The position numbers and the translations under genes were made by a program. DNA of 42,598 bases from a virus: IMG/VR virus record IMGVR_UViG_3300017724_000012, positions 1 to 42,598 of that record, one strand, 5' to 3'. This document shows, piece after piece, positions 34,301 to 39,483 of this stretch (position 1 is the stretch's first letter; each line of letters starts with the position of its first letter). The notes under the pieces were generated by a model. The model did not search any database. It was given only the letters and a program-made list of their open reading frames with translations, and was not told where the DNA came from.

Positions 34301-36112
34301 GGTAGTACATCTAATCTTGGTAATTTAACATCTGTATTAGGTGGTCATGATCATCTTATTACTATGGGTACCCAAAATGCAACTATTGCCGGAGGAGCAT
34401 GTAATATGAATAATGGTCAATGTTCATTTATTGGGGCAGGTTTTGCAAATACAAGTTCAGCACAAATGAACTTTATAGGAAGTGGATGTACAAATTATGC
34501 TAGTCGAGATCTTGGTGCTGTTGTTGCAGGACAAGATAATTGTAACGCAGGTATAGCATCTTTTATTGGAGCTGGTACTGATAATTATGTTGATTATTGT
34601 TCAGTTGCTACTAGTGTTCTTGGTGGTAATAGAAATAAAGTATGTAATGCTTCTTGTTGTGCTGCCATAGTTGGAGGAGAAAAGAATAGCCTTTGTTTTG
34701 CTCCTTTTTCTACCATAGTAGGAGGTTGTATGAATACAATATCAGGTAGTTCCCAAATATCATTTAGTACAATAATCTCAGGTAAAGAAAATTTAGTTCA
34801 AGGAAATTATGCAGCAGCAGGTGGAGAATTTGCTCAAGCTACTGGAGATCAATCAATAGCTTATGGTTACGCAGTAACAGCATCAGGAGGTGCTTCTGCA
34901 GCATTTGGTGCTGTTAATAATGCAAAAGGAGGTAATTCATTTGCACTTGGAGGTCAAACAAATTTAGCATCAGGATTAGATGCAGTTGCTTCAGGATGTG
35001 GTAATACAGCTAGTGGTTGTCAATCTTTTGTAATTGGTACAGGTGCTACTGCTTCTGGTAATTCCTCATTTGCAGGAGGTGGATCTGGTACTAAAGCAAC
35101 TAATGAAGGTTCATTTGCATTTGGTCAAGGTAACTGTGCATGTCGTACAAACTCCGCAGTATTAGGAGGATGTTTGAATAAAGCTCTTGGTTCAGGTTGT
35201 GATATTATAGCAGGTGGATTTTGCAATGAAATTACGAGTGGAATAGGAAATGCTATAGTAGGAGGAGCTCAAAATTATATCCAAGCAGGAAACCATAACT
35301 TTATTGGAAGTGGAGGATCTAATTGTATCACCATGGATACTAACATAAATGGTTATACAGCAGTAAATGGAATTTGTAATATATCAGATGGGGATGGTAG
35401 TTATTCATTCATGGCTGGGGGTTATAATAATAATTTTGGAGCATATAGTATAGTTCTTGGGAATGGATCAGTAGGAAGTAAAGGTAATGTTCAAGTTGCT
35501 ATAGGTTGTGGTATTACTACTCCAACAAGTGCAACTGCAGCTAGAGGAGATTCTCAAGTTATTGTTGGTAAATTTAATGATTATGCTGGTTCTACCTGTG
35601 TACATAGATTTGCTGTTGGTAATGGTACTTCAGATACTTCAAGAAGTACTAAATTTGCTGTAATAGGAAGTGGTACATCTAATGGTCAAGTAGCAGTTAA
35701 TTCTACAAATGGATGTTCTTTTTATACATTCTTTGTAAATGGTAGCGCAGCTAAACCATTTGGTGGAAGTTGGTCAAACTCTTCAGATGAAAGATTAAAA
35801 ACCAATATTCAAAACTATACTAAGAGTTTAAGTGATATTATACAAATCCAACCAAGAACATTTGATTATACTGGTGCAGCTAACCATCCAACAGGAAGTG
35901 GAATTGGTATCATAGCCCAAGAAATACAAAGTATTTTCCCAGAAACAATTCATAATTTTACAGCTAAATTAAATGAAAATGATGAAGAAGAAACTACAGA
36001 TTTATTAGGTTTCCAACAAGATCCACTTATATTTGCTGCTATTAATGCCATAAAGGAATTAAATACTAAAGTAGAACAACTAGAACAACGTATTCAAGAA
36101 TTAGAAGGATAA
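25400..36112 (+). CDS. Giant collagen-like tail fibre with S74 chaperone domain (3570 aa)
   Basis: Order of parts: attachment domain (1-90, shared with the preceding fibre, VSQSVDAFTAEDAYDISISG); nine collagen-like blocks of Gly-Thr-Ser, Gly-Ser-Ser and Gly-Thr-Asp triplets, about 1700 residues in total; five 85-86-residue spacer modules at 139-223, 274-359, 701-786, 1131-1216 and 1582-1667; a YadA-like beta-roll at about 1777-2114; a beta-domain at 2323-2452; two related domains starting at 2626 and 2913 (NRVTTATGTQGEL and NRVTTSTGVQGEL), the second leading into a long beta-roll with GGG-x-x-N repeats; and a peptidase S74 intramolecular chaperone from Ser3462, with the Ser3462/Lys3467 dyad in SDERLK and a C-terminal coiled coil (VEQLEQRIQELE). 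S74 domains trimerise the fibre and then cleave themselves off before the Ser. Prolines are essentially absent from the Gly-X-Y blocks except GPTGP at 1772-1776. This is the likely long receptor-binding fibre. Confidence 0.88.
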   Translation: MAKKLENIFNPNVDEISQGFTINSWHVSQSVDAFTAEDAYDISISGSLNITGSSTLSGSVVIDTLPDASSGYEVVVVDSSTKQLKKASAISAGSSGTSGTSGTSGSSGTSGSSGSSGSSGTSGSSGVSGTSGTSGADGDRYQTTSTTSVAIGTGNTCITVETGLAYSAGQEMIMANSDTAFQTALVVSYDEVTGVLCFGSLIEQVGSGTYTSWEVNLSGNVAGSSGTSGTSGSSGTSGADGNDGSSGTSGTNGTSGTNGTSGTNGSSGTSGTSDRYSTTSSTSFTLGGNGTITVETGLAYTPAQSIIIVYDVNNFQECEVTSYDSSTGELVFQSPTRTVGSGTYTSWTVNLDGASGGDGSSGSSGSSGTSGTSGISGSSGTSGTSGSSGSSGVSGTSGSSGTSGTSGTSGTSGTSGTSGSSGTSGSSGSSGTSGTSGTDGTSGTSGSSGTSGSSGTSGSSGTSGTSGTDGTSGTDGSSGTSGTSGTDGSSGTSGTSGSSGTSGTSGTSGTSGTSGTSGTDGTSGSSGTSGTSGTSGTDGSSGTSGTSGTSGTSGTSGTSGTSGSSGTSGSSGTSGTDGTSGTDGSSGTSGSSGTSGTDGTDGSSGTSGTSGSNGTDGSSGTSGTSGSSGTSGTSGTSGSSGTSGTSGSSGTSGTSGTSGSDGTDGTSGTSGSSGTSGTSGTSGSSGTSGSSGTSGTSGESDKYATTSSTSFTLGNSGTITVDTGLAYTPAQSIIIVYDVNNFQECEVITYDDTNGELVFGSPTRTVGSGTYTSWTVNLDGASGGDGSSGTSGTSGTSGSSGTSGTSGTSGTSGSSGTSGTSGSSGTSGSSGTSGTDGTSGTDGSSGTSGTTGTAGTDGSSGTSGTSGTSGSSGTSGTSGTDGSSGTSGTSGTSGTDGSSGTSGTSGSSGTSGTSGTDGTDGSSGTSGTSGTSGTSGTSGTSGEVGDDGSSGTSGTSGSDGSSGTSGTSGSSGTSGTSGSSGTSGTSGTDGTDGTSGSSGTSGTDGTDGTSGTSGTDGTSGTSGTNGTSGSSGTSGTSGSSGTSGTSGSNGTDGTSGTSGTSGSSGTSGTSGSSGTSGTSGTDGTDGTSGTSGSSGTSGTSGTSGSSGTSGTSGSSGTSGSSGTSGTSGESDKYATTSSTSFTLGNSGTITVDTGLAYTTAQSIIIVYDVNNFQECEIDSYDSSTGELVFLSPTRTVGSGTYTSWEVNLDGASGGDGSSGTSGTSGTSGTSGSNGTDGTSGTSGSSGTSGVSGTSGSSGTSGTSGTSGTSGSSGTSGTSGTDGSSGTSGTSGTDGTDGTSGNSGSSGTSGTSGTSGSSGTSGTSGSNGTDGTSGSSGTSGTSGSSGTSGTSGTSGSNGTDGTSGTSGSSGTSGTSGSSGTSGVSGTDGTDGTSGTSGSSGTSGTSGSSGTSGTSGTSGTSGSSGTSGTSGTDGTDGTSGSSGTSGDSGSSGTSGTSGTDGTDGTSGSSGTSGTSGSSGTSGTSGTDGTDGSSGTSGTDGTDGSSGTSGTSGTSGSSGTSGTSGSNGTDGTSGSSGTSGTSGSNGTDGSSGTSGTSGTSGTSGSSGTSGTSGSSGTSGTSGESDKYATTSSTSFTLGNSGTITVDTGLAYTTAQSIIIVYDVNNFQECEIDSYNSSTGELVFLSPTRTVGSGTYTSWEVNLDGASGGDGSSGTSGTSGSNGTDGSSGTSGSSGTSGSNGSSGTSGSSGTSGTSGTDGTSGSSGTSGTSGSDGTSGSSGTSGTSGVSGSSGSSGESGTDGSSGTSGSSGTSGLSGPTGPYEYHVPGDEDSGIHPVSGSNTANGCWSTIAGGQNNVTNGSCAYGFIGGGSSNSINTCAIGQVIVGGCGNSASGTIGVNKGDYNFIGSGCENSNTGGISAIVAGRNNCITGTGLGAAFTGASGSFIGAGANNCISAGCCSVIVGGRQNVNCSNISFIGGGARHTLGSDATQDVYNVIVGGLCNCAFDFYNFIGGGHKNFISSSVGESGIANVVVGGECNRIGGSNSFIGGGICNYLTGSWGVIVGGSTNKSLDYSNDNFVIVGGFSNENCADYTFIGGGCCNVAEHQHAFILGSDITSVSACTTHVNKLNIGTVNTGTEDDVLIIASDGTVKKKTAAATSGTSGSSGTSGTNGTSGSSGTSGTSGSSGTSGSSGTSGSNGTDGTSGTSGSSGTSGTSGTSGSSGTSGTDGTSGTSGSSGTSGTSGTSGTSGSSGTSGTSGTSGSSGTSGTSGSSGTSGSSGTSGTSGSNGTDGSSGTSGTSGSSGTSGSSGTSGTSGSSGTSGTSGTDGTDGSSGTSGSSGTSGSSGTSGTSGTNGSSGTSGSSGTSGKDGNFGGATFDYTFSTSTSIANPGGGNVRLNNSTQFSATEMAISEVDDQGESIQSFLQTVDSSTSAVKGHVRLSDKDDPLDFLLFAISDLTDNGAWWTIDVSNEAYGGNSLTNGEDIIVSFVVTGDRGDDGSSGSSGTSGSSGTSGSSGTSGTSGSSGTSGSSGTSGNSGSSGSSGTSGTSGSSGTSGTSGSSGTSGSSGTSGSNGTSGSSGTSGTSGSSGTSGTDGTDGTSGTSGSSGTSGTSGSSGTSGSSGTSGTSGSSGTSGTTGTAGTDGSSGTSGSSGTSGSSGSSGSSGSSGTSGVANILDNANNRVTTATGTQGELQAEANLTFDGTQLMVSGSGSTILDVQGSQGQLFSVTDDLLGTVFAASDISGVPILQVSASGLTQQDGDMCITGYTQVKGNFNVRPNSSGVGGTLSVSRNDVNGWSSGSLQINQNGTINKSTITATGNNGGGGLGSSAMGCLEFLTKNTSAGTTSNPLNLNSGTVNMPSLLTKTSTCVVVVDSNGDLGYRVEAGSSGTSGSSGTSGSSGTSGSSGTSGSSGTSGNSGSSGSSGTSGNSGSSGSSGTSGSSGTSGNSGSSGSSGTSGAATITNLGNNRVTTSTGVQGELNAEANLTFNGSTLVAIGSLTVGMSNSDRINFTSGSTSNLGNLTSVLGGHDHLITMGTQNATIAGGACNMNNGQCSFIGAGFANTSSAQMNFIGSGCTNYASRDLGAVVAGQDNCNAGIASFIGAGTDNYVDYCSVATSVLGGNRNKVCNASCCAAIVGGEKNSLCFAPFSTIVGGCMNTISGSSQISFSTIISGKENLVQGNYAAAGGEFAQATGDQSIAYGYAVTASGGASAAFGAVNNAKGGNSFALGGQTNLASGLDAVASGCGNTASGCQSFVIGTGATASGNSSFAGGGSGTKATNEGSFAFGQGNCACRTNSAVLGGCLNKALGSGCDIIAGGFCNEITSGIGNAIVGGAQNYIQAGNHNFIGSGGSNCITMDTNINGYTAVNGICNISDGDGSYSFMAGGYNNNFGAYSIVLGNGSVGSKGNVQVAIGCGITTPTSATAARGDSQVIVGKFNDYAGSTCVHRFAVGNGTSDTSRSTKFAVIGSGTSNGQVAVNSTNGCSFYTFFVNGSAAKPFGGSWSNSSDERLKTNIQNYTKSLSDIIQIQPRTFDYTGAANHPTGSGIGIIAQEIQSIFPETIHNFTAKLNENDEEETTDLLGFQQDPLIFAAINAIKELNTKVEQLEQRIQELEG
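25676..34135 (+). repeat. Gly-X-Y collagen-like coding repeats (nine blocks)
   Basis: The blocks lie at about 25676-25813, 26069-26218, 26477-27499, 27758-28789, 29048-30142, 30401-30727, 31742-32365, 32757-33274 and 33920-34135. The 9-nt period encodes Gly-(Thr/Ser)-(Ser/Asp/Asn). Synonymous variation is common (GGT, GGA and GGC; TCA, TCT, AGT and AGC), so copies are conserved as protein rather than as DNA. The repeats keep both strands open in several frames, producing long false ORFs. Confidence 0.9.
26219..30400 (+). repeat. 258-bp spacer modules between collagen blocks
   Basis: Four copies of exactly 258 bp (86 residues) lie at 26219-26476, 27500-27757, 28790-29047 and 30143-30400, and a diverged 255-bp copy is at 25814-26068. 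Each begins DKYATTSSTSFTLG or similar and ends TVGSGTYTSW followed by VNLDGASGGDG. Copies 1 and 3 of the 258-bp set share about 50 identical bases (near 26308 and 28877), so recent duplication or recombination is likely. Confidence 0.88.
35783..36109 (+). other. Peptidase S74 autochaperone domain
   Basis: This is the C-terminal domain of the giant fibre, 109 residues. The Ser of SDERLK (codon at 35783) and the Lys five residues later correspond to the Ser-Lys dyad of the endosialidase/S74 family. Downstream motifs IGIIAQEIQSIFPE and DPLIFAAINAIKELN are family hallmarks. Cleavage is expected immediately before the Ser. Confidence 0.9.
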
Positions 36113-36118
36113 AAAAAT

Positions 36119-36442
36119 ATGAAACATACTTGGAAAATTTATGAATTAAATAGAAATGTAACTAACGGTGTAGTTAATAAAGTTAAGTTTGCTTGTATAT
36201 CTTACATTAATAGTGGAAGTAAATCTTACTCTAGAAGAAAAGTAGGAGATATAGAAATATCTGGTAGTTCAACTGATGAAAATTTTGTTCCTTATGAAAA
36301 CTTAACAGAAGGTGATGTATTAGCTTGGGTAACTAGTTCTATTGATTATACATCTTATGAAACATGGAATTCTGCTTCTTTAGCTTCTTCATTATTAGAA
36401 ATATCAAATGTAACAGAAGCAACAGGAAAACCTTGGAATTAA
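36119..36442 (+). CDS. Small conserved phage protein following the fibre
   Basis: A 107-residue protein with a two-sheet beta core and a helical end: TWKIYELNRNVTNGVVNKVKFACIS, then VGDIEISGSS, FVPYENLTEGDVLAWVTSSI and a C-terminal helix ending GKPWN. The layout (TWKIY, GVV, EGDVLAWV, PW at the end) matches a small family I recall from cyanophages and other marine T4-like phages, near tail-fibre genes. It begins 6 nt after the giant fibre, so it may be a fibre assembly factor or tip subunit; function is not established. Confidence 0.75.
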   Translation: MKHTWKIYELNRNVTNGVVNKVKFACISYINSGSKSYSRRKVGDIEISGSSTDENFVPYENLTEGDVLAWVTSSIDYTSYETWNSASLASSLLEISNVTEATGKPWN

Positions 36443-36469
36443 TAAAATAATGTGGAAAACTAAGAATAA

Positions 36470-36488
36470 TGTTGTATATTGTTCTTAC
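36470..36488 (+). promoter_or_regulatory. Candidate early/middle promoter motif (TTCGTATATT class)
   Basis: TGTTGTATATTGTTCTTAC lies in the 63-nt gap before the glycosyltransferase gene, with the left edge 36 nt before the ATG. It is the weakest of the four class members (TTGTATATT core). Confidence 0.3.
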
Positions 36489-36505
36489 TAAAATTAAAGT
36501 TATAA

Positions 36506-37381
36506 ATGAATATAATATTCCAAATAGAGGGTGGTCTAGGTAAATCTATCATGGCTACAGCAATGGTAAAAGTTATTAAAAAACGTTATAAAAATTCTCA
36601 TCTAGTAGTAGTTACAGCGTTTAAAGATGTATTTTTAAATAATCCAAATGTTGATGAAATATATAATATTAATAACACAAGTGGTTTTTATTTAAAATAT
36701 ATTAAAGACAAAAAATGTAAAATTTTTGTAAATGAACCTTATAGAACCTCAAATTTTATTCTAGAAAAACCAATACATCTATTTAAAACCTGGTGTGATT
36801 TATATGGATTACATTATAATAATGAACAACCAGAAATTTATTTAACACAACCTGAGTTAGATTATTTTAAACCCTTTTACCAAACAGATAAACCAATATT
36901 AGCAATACAACCAAATGGAGGTCCACAAAATTTAGGTTATAACTATGCATGGACAAGGGATTTACCTGATCCTACCGTAATAGATATAATTAATAGATAT
37001 AAAGAATCCCATACTATTGTACATATAAAAAGAGAAGATCAAAAAGTTTATCCTGATACCTTACATGCTTTAGATGGATTTAGAAGTATAGCAGTACTAT
37101 TATTATTATCAGATAAAAGAATATTAATAGATAGTTTTGTTCAACATATGGCAGCAGCATTAAATTTAAAATCAACTGTATGTTGGTCAAATACAAAACC
37201 TGAAATTTTTGGTTATAAACTTCATGATAATATTAAATCAAACCCATTTACAAAAGAATTAAATTATGAAGAGGCATCATATGCTCCTTTTAATTTGTCT
37301 GAAGGTATACATAATTTCCCTTATAACGATTTAAGTGAAGTATTTGATAGTAATAAAATATTTCAATCTATAGAACAATAA
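36506..37381 (+). CDS. GT9-like glycosyltransferase (heptosyltransferase family)
   Basis: A 291-residue protein with a GT-B layout like family GT9 (ADP-heptose:LPS heptosyltransferases). The N-terminal Rossmann start is MNIIFQIEGGLGKSIMATAM, then VIKKRYKNSHLVVVTAF and NNPNVDEIYNI; the C-terminal nucleotide-sugar half has LAIQPNGG, IVHIKREDQ and RILIDSFVQHMAAALNLKS. In WaaC the GGLGD-type loop ends in Asp13, proposed as catalytic base; here the same position is Lys13 (GGLGK), so the chemistry or donor may differ. It could modify the Ser/Thr-rich fibre, phage DNA or host surface glycan. The GGLGKS loop resembles a P-loop, but the downstream pattern is GT9. It follows the fibre block and has its own candidate promoter. 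Confidence 0.72.
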   Translation: MNIIFQIEGGLGKSIMATAMVKVIKKRYKNSHLVVVTAFKDVFLNNPNVDEIYNINNTSGFYLKYIKDKKCKIFVNEPYRTSNFILEKPIHLFKTWCDLYGLHYNNEQPEIYLTQPELDYFKPFYQTDKPILAIQPNGGPQNLGYNYAWTRDLPDPTVIDIINRYKESHTIVHIKREDQKVYPDTLHALDGFRSIAVLLLLSDKRILIDSFVQHMAAALNLKSTVCWSNTKPEIFGYKLHDNIKSNPFTKELNYEEASYAPFNLSEGIHNFPYNDLSEVFDSNKIFQSIEQ

Positions 37382-37419
37382 ATAATTATATATGTAGGTT
37401 ATTAATAATAATACCTTAA

Positions 37420-37429
37420 TATTTATAAT
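37420..37429 (+). promoter_or_regulatory. Candidate late promoter motif TATTTATAAT
   Basis: AATATTTATAATCACAAA, with an unusually long 35 nt between TATTTATAAT and the ATG at 37465. It lies in an 83-nt AT-rich gap that holds no other feature beyond a weak bulged hairpin. Confidence 0.35.
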
Positions 37430-37464
37430 CACAAAATAGTTATATTACATTTAAATATAAAATT

Positions 37465-37947
37465 ATGAGTTGGACCTATAAACAGCATGAAATAGGAGAT
37501 ATTACTCAATTCCCAGAAAATACATTCGGTTTCGTTTATATAACAACACATAAGCCTACGGGCAAGTCATATATTGGGAAAAAAGTATTATTTCATAATA
37601 GAAAACAAAAGTTAGGTAAAAAAGATTTAGCTAAACTTCAAGGTATAGTGGGTAGAAGACCTTCATATAAACTAGTAGTTAAAGAATCAGATTGGAAAAA
37701 CTATTATGGATCCCAATCTGACATTAAACAATTATTACTTGAGGGTAAAAAAGATGAATTTGATCGTACTATTTTAAAAATGTGCCCTGATAAAAAATCA
37801 ATGACCTATTTTGAAGTTAAATATCAAATGATATATCAAGTATTAGAAAAACCTGATGAATTTTTTAATGATAATATTTTAGGTAAATTTTTTACGAAAG
37901 ATTTAAATAATATAGAATTTGAAGATTTCGTGTCTTATAAAATATAG
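37465..37947 (+). CDS. GIY-YIG family nuclease
   Basis: A 160-residue protein with the GIY-YIG fold signature: GFVYITTHKPTGKSYIGKK at residues 22-40, with Tyr25 and Tyr36-Ile-Gly, a following Arg46 and a downstream Glu117 in SMTYFEVKYQM that would be the metal-binding acid. WKNYYGSQSDIKQLLLEGKK and RTILKMCPDK are typical of the phage subgroup. These enzymes cut DNA using one metal ion; phage members include homing nucleases and recombination or host-DNA-degrading nucleases. No separate DNA-binding domain (NUMOD-type) is evident, and no intron is visible nearby, so a free-standing nuclease is likely. Confidence 0.82.
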   Translation: MSWTYKQHEIGDITQFPENTFGFVYITTHKPTGKSYIGKKVLFHNRKQKLGKKDLAKLQGIVGRRPSYKLVVKESDWKNYYGSQSDIKQLLLEGKKDEFDRTILKMCPDKKSMTYFEVKYQMIYQVLEKPDEFFNDNILGKFFTKDLNNIEFEDFVSYKI

Positions 37948-37966
37948 TTTCGTATATTAAGTTATA
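37948..37966 (+). promoter_or_regulatory. Candidate early/middle promoter motif (TTCGTATATT class)
   Basis: TTTCGTATATTAAGTTATAC directly follows the nuclease stop codon, with the left edge 33 nt before the ATG at 37981. It shares an 11-nt run (TTTCGTATATT) with the motif before the DUF932 gene. It would drive the dioxygenase-primase-exonuclease operon. Confidence 0.45.
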
Positions 37967-37980
37967 CAAAATAGTTTTAA

Positions 37981-39483
37981 ATGAGTAAAATAGATTTAGT
38001 TTCTAAGCAAAGAGAAGCGGCACATAAATATGCTGCTAAAAATGCTTATCCACCTTTTGAATGGGAAGTACAATCTAACCATATTAAGTTAAAAAATGGT
38101 ATCCCCCAAGGAAATATTAGGTATACTTTTTACGATGATGATAATGATCTTCAATATGAAGGTGATATTAGAATTATTGAAGGTGAAGATGGTTTAATTA
38201 GACAAGATATTGATTTTAAATTAGTTGAAGGTCAATATGAAGATGTAGTTAATTCTTTTAATATATACCGACTTTATTCTACACAAGTTACAATTGGCTA
38301 TTGGGTATGTGATACTTATCAGCACATTAATATTATTTGTATAAGAGGATATGGAGAGAAAGCAGCTATTAGAGCTAAGCTTGCTGCTCGTTATTGGAAA
38401 CAAGTATTAGGAGTAGATTGTACCCCTAGTAAATTTTTAGGAGAAGATGTTTTAGAAGTTCCATTTAACCTCCCAGAACCTTTGTTTTATGATACAGATA
38501 AAATAGATATTTTGCAAAAAATAAAATCAAAATTCCCTCAAATTCAACTAGAAATTTTAGATTATATTAAATCAAATGAATTTTATGATTATCCTAAATA
38601 TGAAGTATCAAATGAATTGTATGATGGAGAATTATATAAAAATGATTGGAAAGCAATTCCTTTAAGTGAATTTGAAGAAGAGCATGTTGAATTAACTGAA
38701 GATGATGCGGTTAAATCAGAAATAAATAATAAACTTCCTAAAATAAAAGGTTTAATTCCAACTTATAATAAAATAATTAAACAGGGTGAAAAAGAAGGAT
38801 GGATTAGAAATTCATTTCTTTCAAAATTAAATCCTGGGAGTATTATAGAACCCCATAAAGGATGGTCAAATAATTTTTTAAGATGTCATATTGGTATAGA
38901 TGTAGATAATGAATGTTATATAACAAAAGAACTCCCCAATTCTGATTTAAAAATAAAAGAAACAAGAACTTGGAAAGAAGGAGAATGGATTGCATTTCAA
39001 GATGGAGGTAATTATTTACATTCAGTAAAACATAAAGGAACAAAACCTAGAATAGTATTATCTTTAGATCTTAATTTGGATTATATATTTGAGGGTAGTT
39101 ATTTAAAATATGCACAAGCACCTTTACGATCTAATTTATATTATAGTTTTACAACTACTATTATTAAAGGAAGACAAAAAACCCCTTCTTTTCCAACTGC
39201 TAATTTTAAAGAAAAACCTAATTTAAATTGTGGGTTATATATAGTAGATACTAATTTTGGTAAAGCCCTTTTAATCCATTTCCCCCCTTCTATAAAAAAT
39301 CCACAACCAACTTCAGTTCATATATTAAACTTTAACAAGGACATATATGAAAAAGAAATTACAATTTCTAACCCCAGAATAATTAATGATACAGAAAATG
39401 ATGATGTCCTTGTATCTAGTATAGGATTAGGATTTGATAGTCCTTTAATTGAATGTTTTAATAAATTTTGTGAAGAAATATAA
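37981..39483 (+). CDS. AspH-type 2-oxoglutarate/Fe(II) dioxygenase fused to riboflavin-kinase-like domain
   Basis: A 500-residue, three-part protein. Residues 1-180 form an unrecognised mixed domain (YWVCDTYQHINIICIRGYG). Residues 275-370 match the aspartyl/asparaginyl beta-hydroxylase (AspH) fold: NPGSIIEPHKGWSNNFLRCH, then WKEGEWIAFQDGGNYLHSV and PRIVLSLDL. By comparison with AspH, His303 and His347 are the iron ligands and Arg357 the 2-oxoglutarate contact. Residues 381-500 resemble the riboflavin kinase barrel of RibF: IIKGRQ, FPTAN (404-408), NCGLYIVD, SVHILNFNKDIYEKEI. The catalytic Glu expected in the E-V-H motif is Ser445, so kinase activity is doubtful; flavin or nucleotide binding may remain. 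It heads an operon with primase, which abuts its stop. AspH-type enzymes hydroxylate protein side chains; the substrate here is unknown. Confidence 0.7.
   Translation: MSKIDLVSKQREAAHKYAAKNAYPPFEWEVQSNHIKLKNGIPQGNIRYTFYDDDNDLQYEGDIRIIEGEDGLIRQDIDFKLVEGQYEDVVNSFNIYRLYSTQVTIGYWVCDTYQHINIICIRGYGEKAAIRAKLAARYWKQVLGVDCTPSKFLGEDVLEVPFNLPEPLFYDTDKIDILQKIKSKFPQIQLEILDYIKSNEFYDYPKYEVSNELYDGELYKNDWKAIPLSEFEEEHVELTEDDAVKSEINNKLPKIKGLIPTYNKIIKQGEKEGWIRNSFLSKLNPGSIIEPHKGWSNNFLRCHIGIDVDNECYITKELPNSDLKIKETRTWKEGEWIAFQDGGNYLHSVKHKGTKPRIVLSLDLNLDYIFEGSYLKYAQAPLRSNLYYSFTTTIIKGRQKTPSFPTANFKEKPNLNCGLYIVDTNFGKALLIHFPPSIKNPQPTSVHILNFNKDIYEKEITISNPRIINDTENDDVLVSSIGLGFDSPLIECFNKFCEEI

Noticed and set aside
36527-36547. 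P-loop-like GGLGKS in the gene at 36506, suggesting a ParA-type ATPase
   Set aside because: Surrounding sequence (np-x-vdeiy segment, late IDSFVQHMAAAL) matches the GT9 glycosyltransferase layout, and no Walker B/ParA motifs follow.
37396-37416. AGGTTATTA...TAATACCT hairpin between the glycosyltransferase and nuclease as a terminator
   Set aside because: The stem is AT-rich with a bulge and would be weak; similar structures arise by chance in such AT-rich DNA.
37465-37947. The GIY-YIG gene as evidence of an intron or inserted homing element
   Set aside because: Flanking genes are intact and unrelated, and no split gene or duplicated flank is visible.
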